A stretch of 64,000 nucleotides of DNA, taken from NCBI RefSeq assembly GCF_004634425.1, contig NZ_SBJL01000002.1:496001-560000 (forward strand), read 5' to 3'. The stretch comes from Vitreimonas flagellata. GTDB taxonomy: Bacteria; Pseudomonadota; Alphaproteobacteria; Caulobacterales; Aquidulcibacteraceae. A program made the position numbers and the translations under genes. The notes under the pieces are model-generated. The model had not been told where the DNA came from and ran no database searches. It saw nothing but the letters and a program-made list of their open reading frames with translations. Shown here piece after piece: positions 45,752-55,348 of the stretch. The first letter of the stretch is position 1. Each line of letters opens with the position of its first letter.

Positions 45752-47959
45752 ATGACTAAGTCTCATATCCTGGCGCTTTTGCTCGCCGTCAGTGCGCCGG
45801 CGCTCAGCGCTTGCGCCACCGCCGGTTCGCAGATCAGCGCCGAAGCCGCGGCCGCGCATCAGGCGGCGCAAACCGAGGTTGCCCGTTTGACCGCGCAAGC
45901 CAATCAAGACCCATTGTTGAAGCCGTGGACCGGCCCGCATGGCGGCGTGCCGCCGTGGGACCAAGCGCGGGTTGAATTGCTGGCGCCAGCGCTCGAACTC
46001 GGCCTCGCGCTGCAGGAAGCGGAAATTCAGGTCATCGCCACCAATCCGGCGGCGCCCACCTTCGACAACACGATCGTGCCGATGCAGGACGCTGGCCGCC
46101 ACATCGACCGCGCCACCACGATTTTCGGCGTGATGACAGACAACGTCTCCACCCCGGCGGTGCAAGAAGTAGAAGCCGAATGGTCGCCGCGCATCACGGC
46201 CGCCTACAACGCCATCACCTTCAACCGCGCGCTCTTCCAGCGCATCGACACACTCTACCAAACGCGCACGACGCTCGGCCTAACCGCCGAACAGCTGCGT
46301 CTGCTTGAGCGCACGCGCGACCAATTCGTGCGCGCCGGCGCGGCCGCCACGCCGGAACAACAAGCCCGCCTCGGCGCGATCAACGAAGAACTCTCTTCGA
46401 AGTTCGCCGATTTCGGCCGCCGCCTGCTCGCGGACGAAAACACCGCGATCTACATCACCAACCGCCGCGACCTCGCCGGCCTGCCGCCGAACATCGTTGC
46501 AGCGCTTGCCGCCGCCGCCGCGGAGCGCGGCCGACCCGGCGAATGGGCTGTCGTCAACACGCGCTCCAGCGTCGATCCGTTCCTGACCTTCTCGACCAAT
46601 CGCGCGCTGCGTCAGCGCGTGTGGACGGCGTTCAAAAACCGCGGCGACAATGGCGACGCGAACGACACCAATGGCATCATCGCCGAAATCCTGGCGCTCC
46701 GCGCCGAGCGCGCGCAGATCCTCGGTTTCCCGACGCACGCGCACCTGCGCATGGCCGACACGATGGCCGGCACCCCAGAACGCGCGCAGGATTTGATGAT
46801 GCGCGTTTGGCCGGCGGCCGTGGCGCGCGTGCATGAAGAAGTGCGCGACATGCAGGCGATCGCTGACCGCCAGCGCGCGAACATCACGATCGAGCCGTGG
46901 GACTACAATTTCTACGCCGAGCAAGTCCGCCGCGATCGCTACAATCTCGATCAGAACGAAGTGCGCGAGTATTTCGAGCTCAACAACATGGTCAACGGCG
47001 CCTTCTACATGGCCAACCAGCTCTATGGTCTCTCGTTCCGCGAGATCACGGGTACGGTGCCGGTGTTTGAAGAAAACGTCCGCGTGTTCGAGGTCACCGA
47101 CCGCGACGGCTCGTTCCAGGGCCTGTTCTATCTCGACAATTTCGCCCGCGCCGGTAAGCGCTCAGGCGCGTGGATGAATACGTATCGCAGCCATGAGAAT
47201 TTCATGGGCAGCGAGATCACGCCGATTGCGTCGAACAACAACAATTTCGTGCGCGGCGCGCCGGGTGAGCCGATCCTCATCTCGCTCGACGACGCACAAA
47301 CGCTGTTTCACGAATTCGGTCACGCCATCCACTATCTGGTGTCGACCGTGAACTATCCGGGCCTGGCGACGACCCCGCGCGATTACGTGGAGTATCCGAG
47401 CCAAGTGCACGAGCATTGGGTGCTGTCGCGCCCCATCCTCGATCAGTTCGCGCGTCACTATCGTACGAACGAGCCGATGCCGCAGGCGCTGGTGGACCGG
47501 ATCAACAACGCGTCGACCTTCAACCAAGGCTACGCGACGGTTGAGTACCTCTCCTCCGCGCTGGTGGATATGTCGCTGCACAACCGCCCGGAAGCGATCA
47601 CGGATGTGGACGCTTTCGAACGCGAAACGCTGGCTTCGCTCGGCATGCCGCGTGAAATGGCGATGCGTCACCGTCTCCCGCAGTTCGGCCACCTCTTCTC
47701 GAGCGACGCCTATTCGGCCGGCTATTATTCCTACCTCTGGTCGGAAGTGATGGACGCCGATACGTGGGAAATGTTCGAGCAAACCGGCAACGTGTTCGAT
47801 CCCACGGTCGCCGCCGGCATGCGCAACATCATCCTGGCGCCGGGCAACACGACCGATCGCGCGGAAGCCTATCGCCAATTCCGCGGCCGCGACCCGGACG
47901 TGAACGCACTGCTACGCACGCGCGGCTTCCCGACAGGTGAAAGCAGCGAACAGCGCTAA
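45752..47959 (+). CDS. dcp: M3 family peptidase (peptidyl-dipeptidase Dcp-like), lipoprotein
   Basis: A 735-residue zinc metallopeptidase with a lipobox (LSACA) after a hydrophobic signal, so probably bound to a membrane in the periplasm. Thimet-type zinc motif FHEFGHAIH has ligands His520 and His524 with Glu521 as catalyst. Dcp removes dipeptides from peptide C-termini. I start at the ATG at 45752 with GGGGG upstream; the longer frame to 45635 runs through the promoter region. The cytoplasmic Dcp of enterics lacks this anchor. Followed by a strong terminator. Confidence 0.92.
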   Translation: MTKSHILALLLAVSAPALSACATAGSQISAEAAAAHQAAQTEVARLTAQANQDPLLKPWTGPHGGVPPWDQARVELLAPALELGLALQEAEIQVIATNPAAPTFDNTIVPMQDAGRHIDRATTIFGVMTDNVSTPAVQEVEAEWSPRITAAYNAITFNRALFQRIDTLYQTRTTLGLTAEQLRLLERTRDQFVRAGAAATPEQQARLGAINEELSSKFADFGRRLLADENTAIYITNRRDLAGLPPNIVAALAAAAAERGRPGEWAVVNTRSSVDPFLTFSTNRALRQRVWTAFKNRGDNGDANDTNGIIAEILALRAERAQILGFPTHAHLRMADTMAGTPERAQDLMMRVWPAAVARVHEEVRDMQAIADRQRANITIEPWDYNFYAEQVRRDRYNLDQNEVREYFELNNMVNGAFYMANQLYGLSFREITGTVPVFEENVRVFEVTDRDGSFQGLFYLDNFARAGKRSGAWMNTYRSHENFMGSEITPIASNNNNFVRGAPGEPILISLDDAQTLFHEFGHAIHYLVSTVNYPGLATTPRDYVEYPSQVHEHWVLSRPILDQFARHYRTNEPMPQALVDRINNASTFNQGYATVEYLSSALVDMSLHNRPEAITDVDAFERETLASLGMPREMAMRHRLPQFGHLFSSDAYSAGYYSYLWSEVMDADTWEMFEQTGNVFDPTVAAGMRNIILAPGNTTDRAEAYRQFRGRDPDVNALLRTRGFPTGESSEQR

Positions 47960-47980
47960 GCCCAAAATACTCGCAGCCTT

Positions 47981-48014
47981 GGGCGCGCATCGAAAGGTGC
48001 GCGCCCTTTTCTTT
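47981..48014 (+). terminator. Rho-independent terminator after the M3 peptidase gene
   Basis: Perfect 9-bp stem GGGCGCGCA (47981-47989)/TGCGCGCCC (47998-48006), an 8-base loop, then TTTTCTTT. It begins 21 bases after the M3 stop and also lies just beyond the convergent DUF1428 gene. Confidence 0.88.
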
Positions 48015-48016
48015 GC

Positions 48017-48373
48017 CTAGCGGGCGAGGAAGCTTTCGAAGCCGCCGAAAATCATGCGCTTGCCGTCGAACGGCGTGTTGCTCTGGTCGTATTGATTCAT
48101 GCGCGGGTCGGCCATGACCTTGGCGTTGACCTCGTCGCGCTTGGCGCGGGATTCGTAGGTGATCCACGAAAACACGACGACCTCGTCGTCTTTGGCTTGG
48201 ACGGCGCGCGGGAAGGACGTGAGTTCGCCATAGGGCACGTCGTCGCCAATGCATTCGACGTAGCTCAGCGCGCCATGCTCCATCCACACCTCACCACCGA
48301 GACGCGCCATCTCTTTGTATTGTTCCATTTTATCTTTCGGCACCGCCAGCACGAAACCATCAACATAAGGCAT
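48017..48373 (-). CDS. DUF1428 family protein
   Basis: A 118-residue protein with the look of DUF1428 (dimeric alpha/beta barrel-like): MPYVDGFVLAVPKDK at the start, EVWMEHGALSYVECIGDDVP, and NPFDGKRMIFGGFE near the end (here NTPFDGKRMIFGGF). The function of the family is unknown. Start ATG at 48371-48373, not the upstream extension. Convergent with the M3 peptidase. Confidence 0.88.
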   Translation of the reverse strand: MPYVDGFVLAVPKDKMEQYKEMARLGGEVWMEHGALSYVECIGDDVPYGELTSFPRAVQAKDDEVVVFSWITYESRAKRDEVNAKVMADPRMNQYDQSNTPFDGKRMIFGGFESFLAR

Positions 48374-48504
48374 TTGTCTTCCTCCGTTCCTCCAACCTAG
48401 GACGAACAATCGTCGCGCCCACCGACAAATCCGCGCGGATGAATCGCGTTCAGCTTGGATTCAGGTAAGATTCAGCTGGCGCGGCGCACGGTTCTGGCGG
48501 GAGC

Positions 48505-48996
48505 ATGACAATGTTGCGCAAACTGACCGCCCTCGCGGCGACCCTCGCTTTTGCTTTGACGACACTGACCCCTGTCGCGGCCGACGCCCGCGACCGGCGT
48601 CACGACGGTTATTGGGGCGGGCGCCACGATGGCTATTACGATCACCGCCGTCGCCATCGTGATCGCGACGATGATGGCGACGCGGTCGCAGCGGGCGTCG
48701 TTGGCCTCACGCTCGGCGTCCTGCTTGGCGCAGCGCTCAGCCAAGACCAGCGCCAAGCGCCGCCGCGGGCGCAATGCTACGACAATTACCAGCGCTGCGC
48801 GCCGCCGCCACAATATTACAACCAAGGCTACGACCAGGGCGGCTATTACGAAGACGGGCGCTCAGCCTACGAGCAGGATTACGGCTACGCGCCGGAGCAA
48901 CGTTATTACGAAGATCAGCGCCCGCAGCGTATGTGCCGCGAACGGCAATGGGATCGCTACGCCAACCGCTATCTCATGGTCGACGTGCCCTGTTGA
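48505..48996 (+). CDS. Secreted Tyr/Asp/Arg-rich protein of unknown function
   Basis: A 163-residue exported protein: signal peptide (cleavage probably VAA-DA), a very charged segment HDGYWGGRHDGYYDHRRRHR, a glycine-rich hydrophobic stretch VAAGVVGLTLGVLLGAAL resembling a membrane or glycine-zipper segment, then a long Tyr/Gln/Glu-rich low-complexity region and an RQWDRYANRY tail with Cys. ATG at 48505 is preceded by GGCGGGAG. Similar layouts occur in cell-envelope proteins of Caulobacterales, but I recognise no family. Confidence 0.65.
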   Translation: MTMLRKLTALAATLAFALTTLTPVAADARDRRHDGYWGGRHDGYYDHRRRHRDRDDDGDAVAAGVVGLTLGVLLGAALSQDQRQAPPRAQCYDNYQRCAPPPQYYNQGYDQGGYYEDGRSAYEQDYGYAPEQRYYEDQRPQRMCRERQWDRYANRYLMVDVPC

Positions 48997-49076
48997 TGCG
49001 TGCTGCGCATATCACGTGCGCTTGAAAACTGCTGACGCGTATTAAAGACTACGGAACTTCGCGCTATCATGCGCGC

Positions 49077-49499
49077 ATGCGGTACGTGTGCGATGCGCCG
49101 GGCGGCGCGACTTGGTTCAGAATTGAAACCGAGGCGGAAGCGGAAGCAGAGGCGGCGCTGATGCGTCACGCCGTCGATAAATATTTCCGCCGTCACGAAG
49201 CCAGCGCGCGCGAAAGCTATCGCGCGCCGAAGGGCGCGCCATCGTTCGAGCAAGAGATTGGCTTGAAGGATCACATCGCCAAGGCGATGCCGATGTTCGT
49301 GACTTTGCGCGCAGACGATGGCGCGGGGCTTGCGACGGCGATGCTGCCGCCGGGCGGCCAAGAGCAAGCGGGTTTTCGCATCGTGATCGTCGGGCCGGAA
49401 AATGGCGACCCCTACATCGCGCACCAACGCGCGATCGAAGCGCTCGCGCGGCACGTTCATCTGAACCTGCCGCGCGAGGCTTGTTACCCGTATGCGTAA
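49077..49499 (+). CDS. Conserved-looking hypothetical protein
   Basis: A 140-residue soluble protein without signal: an N-terminal beta/alpha part with an EAEAEAEAALMRHAVDKYFRRH helix, then two beta segments (MFVTLRADDGAGLATAMLPP, AGFRIVIVGPENGDPYIAHQRAI). Codon use is typical of the window. Its stop abuts the convergent lipoprotein gene. I do not recognise the family. Confidence 0.65.
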   Translation: MRYVCDAPGGATWFRIETEAEAEAEAALMRHAVDKYFRRHEASARESYRAPKGAPSFEQEIGLKDHIAKAMPMFVTLRADDGAGLATAMLPPGGQEQAGFRIVIVGPENGDPYIAHQRAIEALARHVHLNLPREACYPYA

Positions 49500-50078
49500 T
49501 TACTTCGGCGCTGCGCCGCCGGCCGGCATCGCAAGCGCACGCGAGCCGACATAGCACGGCGCGACCGTGCAATTTTGCAGCAGCGTGCGCACCATGTATT
49601 GGCCGTCCGCCGGTGGCGTGAATTGCACGACCGGATAATCGTCCGGCAGCATGTCGCTGGCGACGACGCCGCCCGTGGTCATGCTGATGAGCTCGATATC
49701 CACATTGGTGCAATCGCCGTCGCACGCGCCGACGAACGTGTAGGCGGTGTTGGCGGCAAGATCGATCGTCCAGCGATGATCCGTGCTGGGCTCAAGCGCT
49801 ACGATTTGATCGGTCGTTCCTTCCACCACCGTCATGCCCGACGCGAAGTTTTGCGAAATCGCGCCGAGTTGTTCGCCGATATTGGCGATGAGCTGCGTGC
49901 GCGTCGCGTCATCGATCTGCGCGCGCTGCACTTGGCCAGTCGGACGCGCTTGCGTCGACGGCGCCTGCGCGCCTTCTTGCACCGTGGGGAGCGCCGGCCC
50001 ATTGCCGCCGCCCAACAATTGGCCGCACGCGCTCAACGCCATAGCCGCCGCGGCGGCCAACAAAATCTTTCGCATCAT
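49500..50078 (-). CDS. Putative lipoprotein of unknown function
   Basis: A 192-residue lipoprotein with signal MMRKILLAAAAAMALSAC (start at the ATG pair 50073-50078; the longer frame to 50153 hides the signal). The mature part has a Pro/Ala/Gln-rich linker and then a beta-sandwich-like domain: YTFVGACDGDCTNVDIELIS, DDYPVVQFTPPADGQYMVRT. That recalls pre-peptidase C-terminal-like domains, which occur alone as extracellular binding modules. Cysteine pairs are suited to disulfides. Confidence 0.72.
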   Translation of the reverse strand: MMRKILLAAAAAMALSACGQLLGGGNGPALPTVQEGAQAPSTQARPTGQVQRAQIDDATRTQLIANIGEQLGAISQNFASGMTVVEGTTDQIVALEPSTDHRWTIDLAANTAYTFVGACDGDCTNVDIELISMTTGGVVASDMLPDDYPVVQFTPPADGQYMVRTLLQNCTVAPCYVGSRALAMPAGGAAPK

Positions 50079-50207
50079 CTGAGCTGATCCCTCTCCTGAC
50101 TTGCCCCGCGCGACCCCTAATTGGGCCCACGCGGCTTGTCCACGGCGCTTCAATGAAGGCGGACGATTTATTGGGCTGTGACCGGCGGCACAGGCCGGGA
50201 ACTCGGC

Positions 50208-50636
50208 CTATTCGCTCAAAAACGCCACGCACGAATGCTCAACCACAAGCATCACCGATTGCTGTTCGTGCTGCGTGCGATAGGCGGCGGCGATCGCTTC
50301 GAGCGCGGCCTGATCGCGCGCCGCATCGGTGAGCACCAATGTCAGCCGCTTCGACGGCTCGCGCACGATGGCGCCGGTTTCAGTGTCGCGCCATTGACCG
50401 TCGACATCATCGATCGTCAGCCCATTGGGAAAACGCGGACTGATCTCGCCATCAACGAACGCGCGCCATTCCTCATCGGTGACGCCCAACGTCTCCCCGA
50501 TGTTGCGGCCGAAATACATCTCCGCCACCGCATGATCCTCCGCCGGCGCCGCACACGCTTCCGCCGAAGGGGCAGGCGCAGGCTGCGCGCAGGCGGCGAG
50601 CGCGAGCAAGGACAAAGCCGTGAACCAACGCACCAT
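50208..50636 (-). CDS. DUF3574 family lipoprotein
   Basis: A 142-residue protein. From the ATG at 50634-50636 a lipoprotein signal (LLALAAC) leads to the DUF3574 domain: AEMYFGRNIGETLGVTDEEW, ISPRFPNGLTIDDVDGQWRD, MLVVEHSCVAFL. The family is exported and of unknown function. The longer frame to 50792 would run through the neighbouring gene and is rejected. Confidence 0.88.
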   Translation of the reverse strand: MVRWFTALSLLALAACAQPAPAPSAEACAAPAEDHAVAEMYFGRNIGETLGVTDEEWRAFVDGEISPRFPNGLTIDDVDGQWRDTETGAIVREPSKRLTLVLTDAARDQAALEAIAAAYRTQHEQQSVMLVVEHSCVAFLSE

Positions 50637-50661
50637 GTAGGCCTCCCCGATTGCGCACTCT

Positions 50662-51192
50662 TTATGGGCTGCTCGCGCGCCACGCGCCAGCATCCTCGTT
50701 GAGCGTGCGTTCCAAACGCTGGCGCATGTCTTCCCATTGGCGTTGCAAATACGCACGCGCGCCCTCCGGCAAATTCTCTTCCCATTGCCCATTCAAGAAC
50801 CGATCCTTCGCCTCAGCCAACACGCGCGCTTTCGCTTCGGCGGTTTCCTCGCCCTCGCCCAGATTGATCTCGCGCCAGCGTTTGACCATCACCAGAAAGC
50901 CCACCGGCGCCGAGCACGGCTGAAACACCATCGCGCACGCAAGCCACGCCGCCATACTGAACATCGCTTGGATTTGCTCTTCGCGCGCTTCGGCAATTTT
51001 GCGCGCTTTGTCTTCATCGCCGCTCGCGACCTCCGACTCGACCTCGGCTAATTTGCGCATTTGCTCAGCCAACGCCGCCAAGACTTTCGCATCACCCGGC
51101 CTGCCGCGCGCCAGCGCATCGCTCACCTGCGCCAGCGCGCGCTTTTCGAGCGCCGCCGCCTTCCGCAAAAATCTCAGCTCGCGTGGTTGGTT
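50662..51192 (-). CDS. Hypothetical helical protein, possibly 5'-truncated
   Basis: A frame open from a stop at 51193-51195 to 50662. It has no ATG near its beginning; the best formal start is TTG at 51166-51168 (168 residues), with ATG at 51060 as alternative. The first residues read [19 protein letters not shown], continuing as GRPGDAKVLAALAEQMRKL. This looks like the middle of a longer regulator-like or terminase-like protein rather than a true N-terminus. A membrane-like stretch (MFSMAAWLACAMVFQP) follows, then a charged coiled segment. It may be a remnant of a longer gene, or a short gene with a rare start. Confidence 0.4.
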   Translation of the reverse strand, partial: NQPRELRFLRKAAALEKRALAQVSDALARGRPGDAKVLAALAEQMRKLAEVESEVASGDEDKARKIAEAREEQIQAMFSMAAWLACAMVFQPCSAPVGFLVMVKRWREINLGEGEETAEAKARVLAEAKDRFLNGQWEENLPEGARAYLQRQWEDMRQRLERTLNEDAGAWRASSP

Positions 51193-51452
51193 TCAGCAAT
51201 CTCGAACTGAACGCAGTCGAAGTTTTTTGGAACGGAGCATTGTGTTACAATGGATTTGCTCGCGTGCTAGGCGAAAGCGCTTACTTGGCCGCCAAGAATG
51301 GCGGGGCCTTCGATGGCGAAGACTCAATCGATCAAATGTTGAGTTCGGGTGGCGCGCACATGATTGCGTACGCAGTGGGAATTCCAGGGATCGTCTTTGC
51401 AGCCATCTACGCCGCCAGCTTACCAAATGCGCTAGCGGCCCTACTGAACTAA
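51183..51452 (+). CDS. Small membrane-like ORF of lower GC content
   Basis: An 89-residue frame from a GTG at 51183, overlapping the open frame on the other strand. It contains a hydrophobic C-terminal segment ([20 protein letters not shown]). Its bases are clearly poorer in GC than neighbouring genes, suggesting recent arrival or weak selection. The stop overlaps the lepA stop. No ribosome site was obvious. It is plausible but unproven. Confidence 0.4.
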   Translation: MVGFSNLELNAVEVFWNGALCYNGFARVLGESAYLAAKNGGAFDGEDSIDQMLSSGGAHMIAYAVGIPGIVFAAIYAASLPNALAALLN

Positions 51453-53254
51453 TCCCCATCCATCTTCAACGCCGCAATAAACGCTTCCTGCGGGATGTCG
51501 ACCTTCCCGAATTGGCGCATCTTCCTTTTGCCGGCCTTTTGCTTGTCCAACAGTTTGCGCTTCCGGCTCGCGTCGCCGCCATAGCATTTGGCGGTCACGT
51601 CCTTGCGCAGCGCGCTGATGGTTTCGCGGGCGATGATGCGGCCGCCGATCGCGGCTTGGATCGGAATCTTGAACATATGCTGCGGGATCAGCTCTTTCAG
51701 CTTTTCCACCATCGCGCGGCCGCGTGATTCCGCGCGCGCCGCATGCACCAGCATCGAAAGCGCATCGACCGGCTCGTCATTCACCAGGATCGACATCTTC
51801 ACCAGATTGCCGACGCGATGATCGATGATCTGATAATCGAAGCTGGCATAGCCTTTTGAGATGCTCTTCAGGCGATCATAGAAATCGAACACGACCTCGT
51901 TGAGCGGCAGCTCATAAACCAGCATCGCGCGCGAGCCGACATAATTCAGCTCCTTCTGGATGCCGCGGCGATCCTGGCAAAGCTTGATGATGGCGCCGAG
52001 ATATTCGTCGGGCGTGAGCAGCGTGGCCTTGATCCACGGCTCTTCGATCTCTTTGATATAGACCACGTCCGGCAGATCGGCCGGATTGTGCAGCTCCTTT
52101 ATCTCGCCGTCGTTCATGTGCACGCGATAGACGACGCTGGGCGCCGTCGCGATCAGGTCGAGATTGAATTCGCGGCTCAAGCGCTCTTGGATGATTTCCA
52201 AATGCAGAAGCCCGAGGAAGCCGCAGCGGAAGCCGAAGCCGAGGGCGGCGCTCGTTTCCATCTCGTAGCTGAAGCTGGCGTCGTTCAGGCGCAGCTTCGA
52301 CATGGCGGCGCGGAGGTCTTCAAAGTTCGCGGCGTCGGTCGGGAAGAGACCGCAGAACACAACAGGCTGCGCCGGCTTGAAGCCCGGCAGCGCTTGGGCG
52401 GTTTCGCGGCGCATTTCGGTGATGGTGTCGCCGACGCGCGCGTCGCCGACTTCCTTGATCGAGCCGGTGAACACGCCAATCTCGCCGGGGCCGAGCTCGG
52501 CCACTTCTTCGCGCTTGGGGCGCAGCACGCCCAGCGTATCGACGTTGTAATCGGCGCCGGTTTGCATGAGCTTCACGCGCATGCCCTTCTTCACCACGCC
52601 ATCGATGACGCGGAAGAGCACGACGACGCCGAGATAGGCGTCATACCAGGCGTCGACCAGCATGGCTTTGAGGGGCGCGTCGCGGTCGCCGGTCTTGGGC
52701 GGCGGCAGGCGGGTGACGATGGCTTCGAGCAGGTCGTTGATGCCTTCGCCGGTTTTGCCGGAGGCGAGGATGGCGTCGCTGGCGTCGAGGCCGATCACGT
52801 CCTCGATCTGCTGTTTGACGCGATCGGGCTCAGCCGCCGGCAGATCGATCTTGTTCAGCACCGGCACGATCTCGAGATCGAGATCGAGCGCCTGATAGAC
52901 GTTGGCCAAAGTCTGCGCCTCGACGCCCTGGGAGGCGTCCACGATCAGCAACGCCCCCTCGCACGCCGCCAGCGAGCGCGACACCTCATAGGCAAAGTCC
53001 ACGTGCCCAGGCGTGTCCATGAGGTTCAGAACATAGTCCTGGCCGTCCTTGGCCCGGTAATCCAAGCGCACGGTCTGCGCCTTAATCGTAATCCCCCGCT
53101 CCTTCTCGATCTCCATGTTATCGAGCACCTGCTCGGTCATCTCGCGCGCGGAGAGGCCGCCGGTTTGCTGGATCAAACGGTCGGAAAGCGTCGATTTGCC
53201 GTGGTCGATGTGCGCCACGATCGAGAAATTGCGGATCTTGTCCCGGGGAGTCAT
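51449..53254 (-). CDS. lepA: Elongation factor 4 (LepA)
   Basis: A 601-residue translational GTPase that back-translocates stalled ribosomes. G1 [10 protein letters not shown]3 DTPGHVDF and G4 NKIDLP are seen, and the C-terminal LepA domain ends with the usual [19 protein letters not shown]. Full length compared with the family. ATG at 53252-53254. A tRNA-Leu gene lies about 80 bases upstream on the same strand. Confidence 0.97.
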   Translation of the reverse strand: MTPRDKIRNFSIVAHIDHGKSTLSDRLIQQTGGLSAREMTEQVLDNMEIEKERGITIKAQTVRLDYRAKDGQDYVLNLMDTPGHVDFAYEVSRSLAACEGALLIVDASQGVEAQTLANVYQALDLDLEIVPVLNKIDLPAAEPDRVKQQIEDVIGLDASDAILASGKTGEGINDLLEAIVTRLPPPKTGDRDAPLKAMLVDAWYDAYLGVVVLFRVIDGVVKKGMRVKLMQTGADYNVDTLGVLRPKREEVAELGPGEIGVFTGSIKEVGDARVGDTITEMRRETAQALPGFKPAQPVVFCGLFPTDAANFEDLRAAMSKLRLNDASFSYEMETSAALGFGFRCGFLGLLHLEIIQERLSREFNLDLIATAPSVVYRVHMNDGEIKELHNPADLPDVVYIKEIEEPWIKATLLTPDEYLGAIIKLCQDRRGIQKELNYVGSRAMLVYELPLNEVVFDFYDRLKSISKGYASFDYQIIDHRVGNLVKMSILVNDEPVDALSMLVHAARAESRGRAMVEKLKELIPQHMFKIPIQAAIGGRIIARETISALRKDVTAKCYGGDASRKRKLLDKQKAGKRKMRQFGKVDIPQEAFIAALKMDGD

Positions 53255-53335
53255 GGGGCCGGTGCGTATATCAGCCCGCCCACAACGCCAAGCTTAGGCG
53301 CTGCCGCAGGGGTGTAGGATAGATTTTTCGAAAGA

Positions 53336-53420
<85 letters not shown>

Positions 53421-53546
53421 ATCGGGCGCACCTTGCGGCGCGATCCGAGGCGGGGGGTTTAGGCGAGCGGGCGGGCGGCGTCAATGCGGGCCGGCTCGTC
53501 GCTTCCGCCTGGGAGGCATAGGCCCGGCTTGGTAGCGGCGTGGGCT

Positions 53547-55328
53547 ATGAAAAAGCTCACCTTTGCGCTGACCCCCTTTGCGTTAGCTCTCAGCCTCGCC
53601 GCCTGCGCCACGGCGCCCTCCGGCCCCTCCACCGCCGGCATTGCGCCGAGCTTCGACGCCGCTCGTACCGAACAGATCCTGGCGCGGACGCAAAGGCTGC
53701 ATCTGGCGCCTGACCTTTCGGCGCTGACGCCGGGCGAGCACGCGGCCGTGACAGAGCTCTTGGCGGCGGGCGAGCGGATGCAGCGTCTCTATATGGATCA
53801 GCGCCACCCGCAGGCGCTGGCGGCGGCGGCGTATCTGGAGGCGCATCCGGAGCTCAGTGGAGAGCGTGATCTCTTCCGTATGAATAGCGGCCCGATCACC
53901 TCGACCTTGGACAATACCCGCGAAGCGTTCCTCTCAGTGCAGCCCGAGGCGCCGGCGCGGAATATGTATCCGTCGGGCACGACGCGCGCGACTTTGGATG
54001 CGTTCTTCGCAACGCATCCCGAGCGGCGTGATGAATTGTTGGATGATCGCGGTGTCGTGTGGGCGGCAACGCCGGAGAACCGCCGCCGCGCCTTGTCCGC
54101 GCTCGATCGCCATCCCGCGCTCGACACGCTGCATCCTGGCCTGCGCGCGCGTTTGCAAACGAGCGAGACGTATCTCGCTGTGCCCTATTCGGTCGCTTAC
54201 GCAGAAGATTTCTTCTTCATCTTCGACCGCCTGAATGCGGCGGCGGACCTCGTGGAGAGCGGCGATCCGGCTTTTGCACGCTATCTGCGGCTGCGGGCGC
54301 GTGATTTGCTCGCTGACAATTACGAAGGCGGCGACGCGGCCTGGGTGACGGGTGATTTCACGGGCAATCTCAATGCGCAGATTGGCTCGTACGAAACCTA
54401 TGACGATGCGCTTTACGGCGTGAAGACGTTCTTCTCGCTTTCGCTTCTGGTGCGCGATCGCCCGCGCAGCGAGGAATTGCAGGCGGCGCTGGCCGACATC
54501 CAAAACGTTGAGAATGCGCTGCCCTATGCGAACCACCGTGAAGTGCGGACCGACATTCCGGTCGGCGTTTACAACATCATCGCCGATTTTGGCCAAGCGC
54601 GCGGCGCCAATACGGCGACGATCCTACCGAATGAAGCTTACCTCGCGCGCCAGTACGGCCGCACGATCCTGATGCGCGGCAATATTTTGTTGAACGAAGA
54701 TATCTTCCAGGAGACGCACCGCGCGTTCAGCGCGGCGGTGGTCGAGAGCCAGGCGAATGATCTGACGCCGGAGGGCGGCTTCTATCGCACGCTCTGGCAC
54801 GAGATCGGCCATTATCTCGGCGTCGATCAAACGTCAGATGGCCGTGATCTCGATGCGGCGTTGGAGGATACGGCGGACTTGTTGGAGGAGATGAAGGCCG
54901 ATCTCGTGTCGCTCACCTCGGCGCGCATCTTGAATGAGCGCGGCCGCATCACGGACGATCAGCTGCGCGGCATCTATGCATCGGGTGTTCGCCGCGTGTT
55001 GCAGAAGAACCGGCCGCGTCGCGAGCAGCCGTACAACACGATGCAGCTCATCCAATGGAATTGGTTCATGGATCGCGGCGCATTGCGCTTCGAAGACGGC
55101 CGCCTGCGCATCGATTACCGCCGCTACCCGGAGGCGGTGACCAGTCTGTTGCGCGAAGTGCTCGCGATCCAGCGCGCCGGCGACCGCGATGCCGCCAACG
55201 CATTCGTCGATCGCTGGACGACATGGCGGCCGGAGTTGCACGAAGTGATCGCCACGCGCATGCGTGAGAGCGAGCGCACGCGGTTTACCCTGGTGACGTA
55301 CGAGGCGATCGACGGCGCGCAGCCCTGA
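53547..55328 (+). CDS. M49-like zinc metallopeptidase, lipoprotein
   Basis: A 593-residue protein with a lipoprotein signal (LAACA) and an alpha-helical body. The zinc site is a short HEIGH at about residues 418-422, with a later EEMKADL providing the third ligand-type Glu. This arrangement resembles dipeptidyl-peptidase III (family M49), whose motif is usually HExxGH, here with the five-residue HExxH form known in some bacterial members. It probably trims peptides in the periplasm. Start at ATG 53547; the frame to 53484 only adds a non-signal tail. The M49 assignment is by motif pattern and remains moderate. Confidence 0.7.
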   Translation: MKKLTFALTPFALALSLAACATAPSGPSTAGIAPSFDAARTEQILARTQRLHLAPDLSALTPGEHAAVTELLAAGERMQRLYMDQRHPQALAAAAYLEAHPELSGERDLFRMNSGPITSTLDNTREAFLSVQPEAPARNMYPSGTTRATLDAFFATHPERRDELLDDRGVVWAATPENRRRALSALDRHPALDTLHPGLRARLQTSETYLAVPYSVAYAEDFFFIFDRLNAAADLVESGDPAFARYLRLRARDLLADNYEGGDAAWVTGDFTGNLNAQIGSYETYDDALYGVKTFFSLSLLVRDRPRSEELQAALADIQNVENALPYANHREVRTDIPVGVYNIIADFGQARGANTATILPNEAYLARQYGRTILMRGNILLNEDIFQETHRAFSAAVVESQANDLTPEGGFYRTLWHEIGHYLGVDQTSDGRDLDAALEDTADLLEEMKADLVSLTSARILNERGRITDDQLRGIYASGVRRVLQKNRPRREQPYNTMQLIQWNWFMDRGALRFEDGRLRIDYRRYPEAVTSLLREVLAIQRAGDRDAANAFVDRWTTWRPELHEVIATRMRESERTRFTLVTYEAIDGAQP

Positions 55329-55348
55329 GCGAACGCGCCGTCTGCTGC

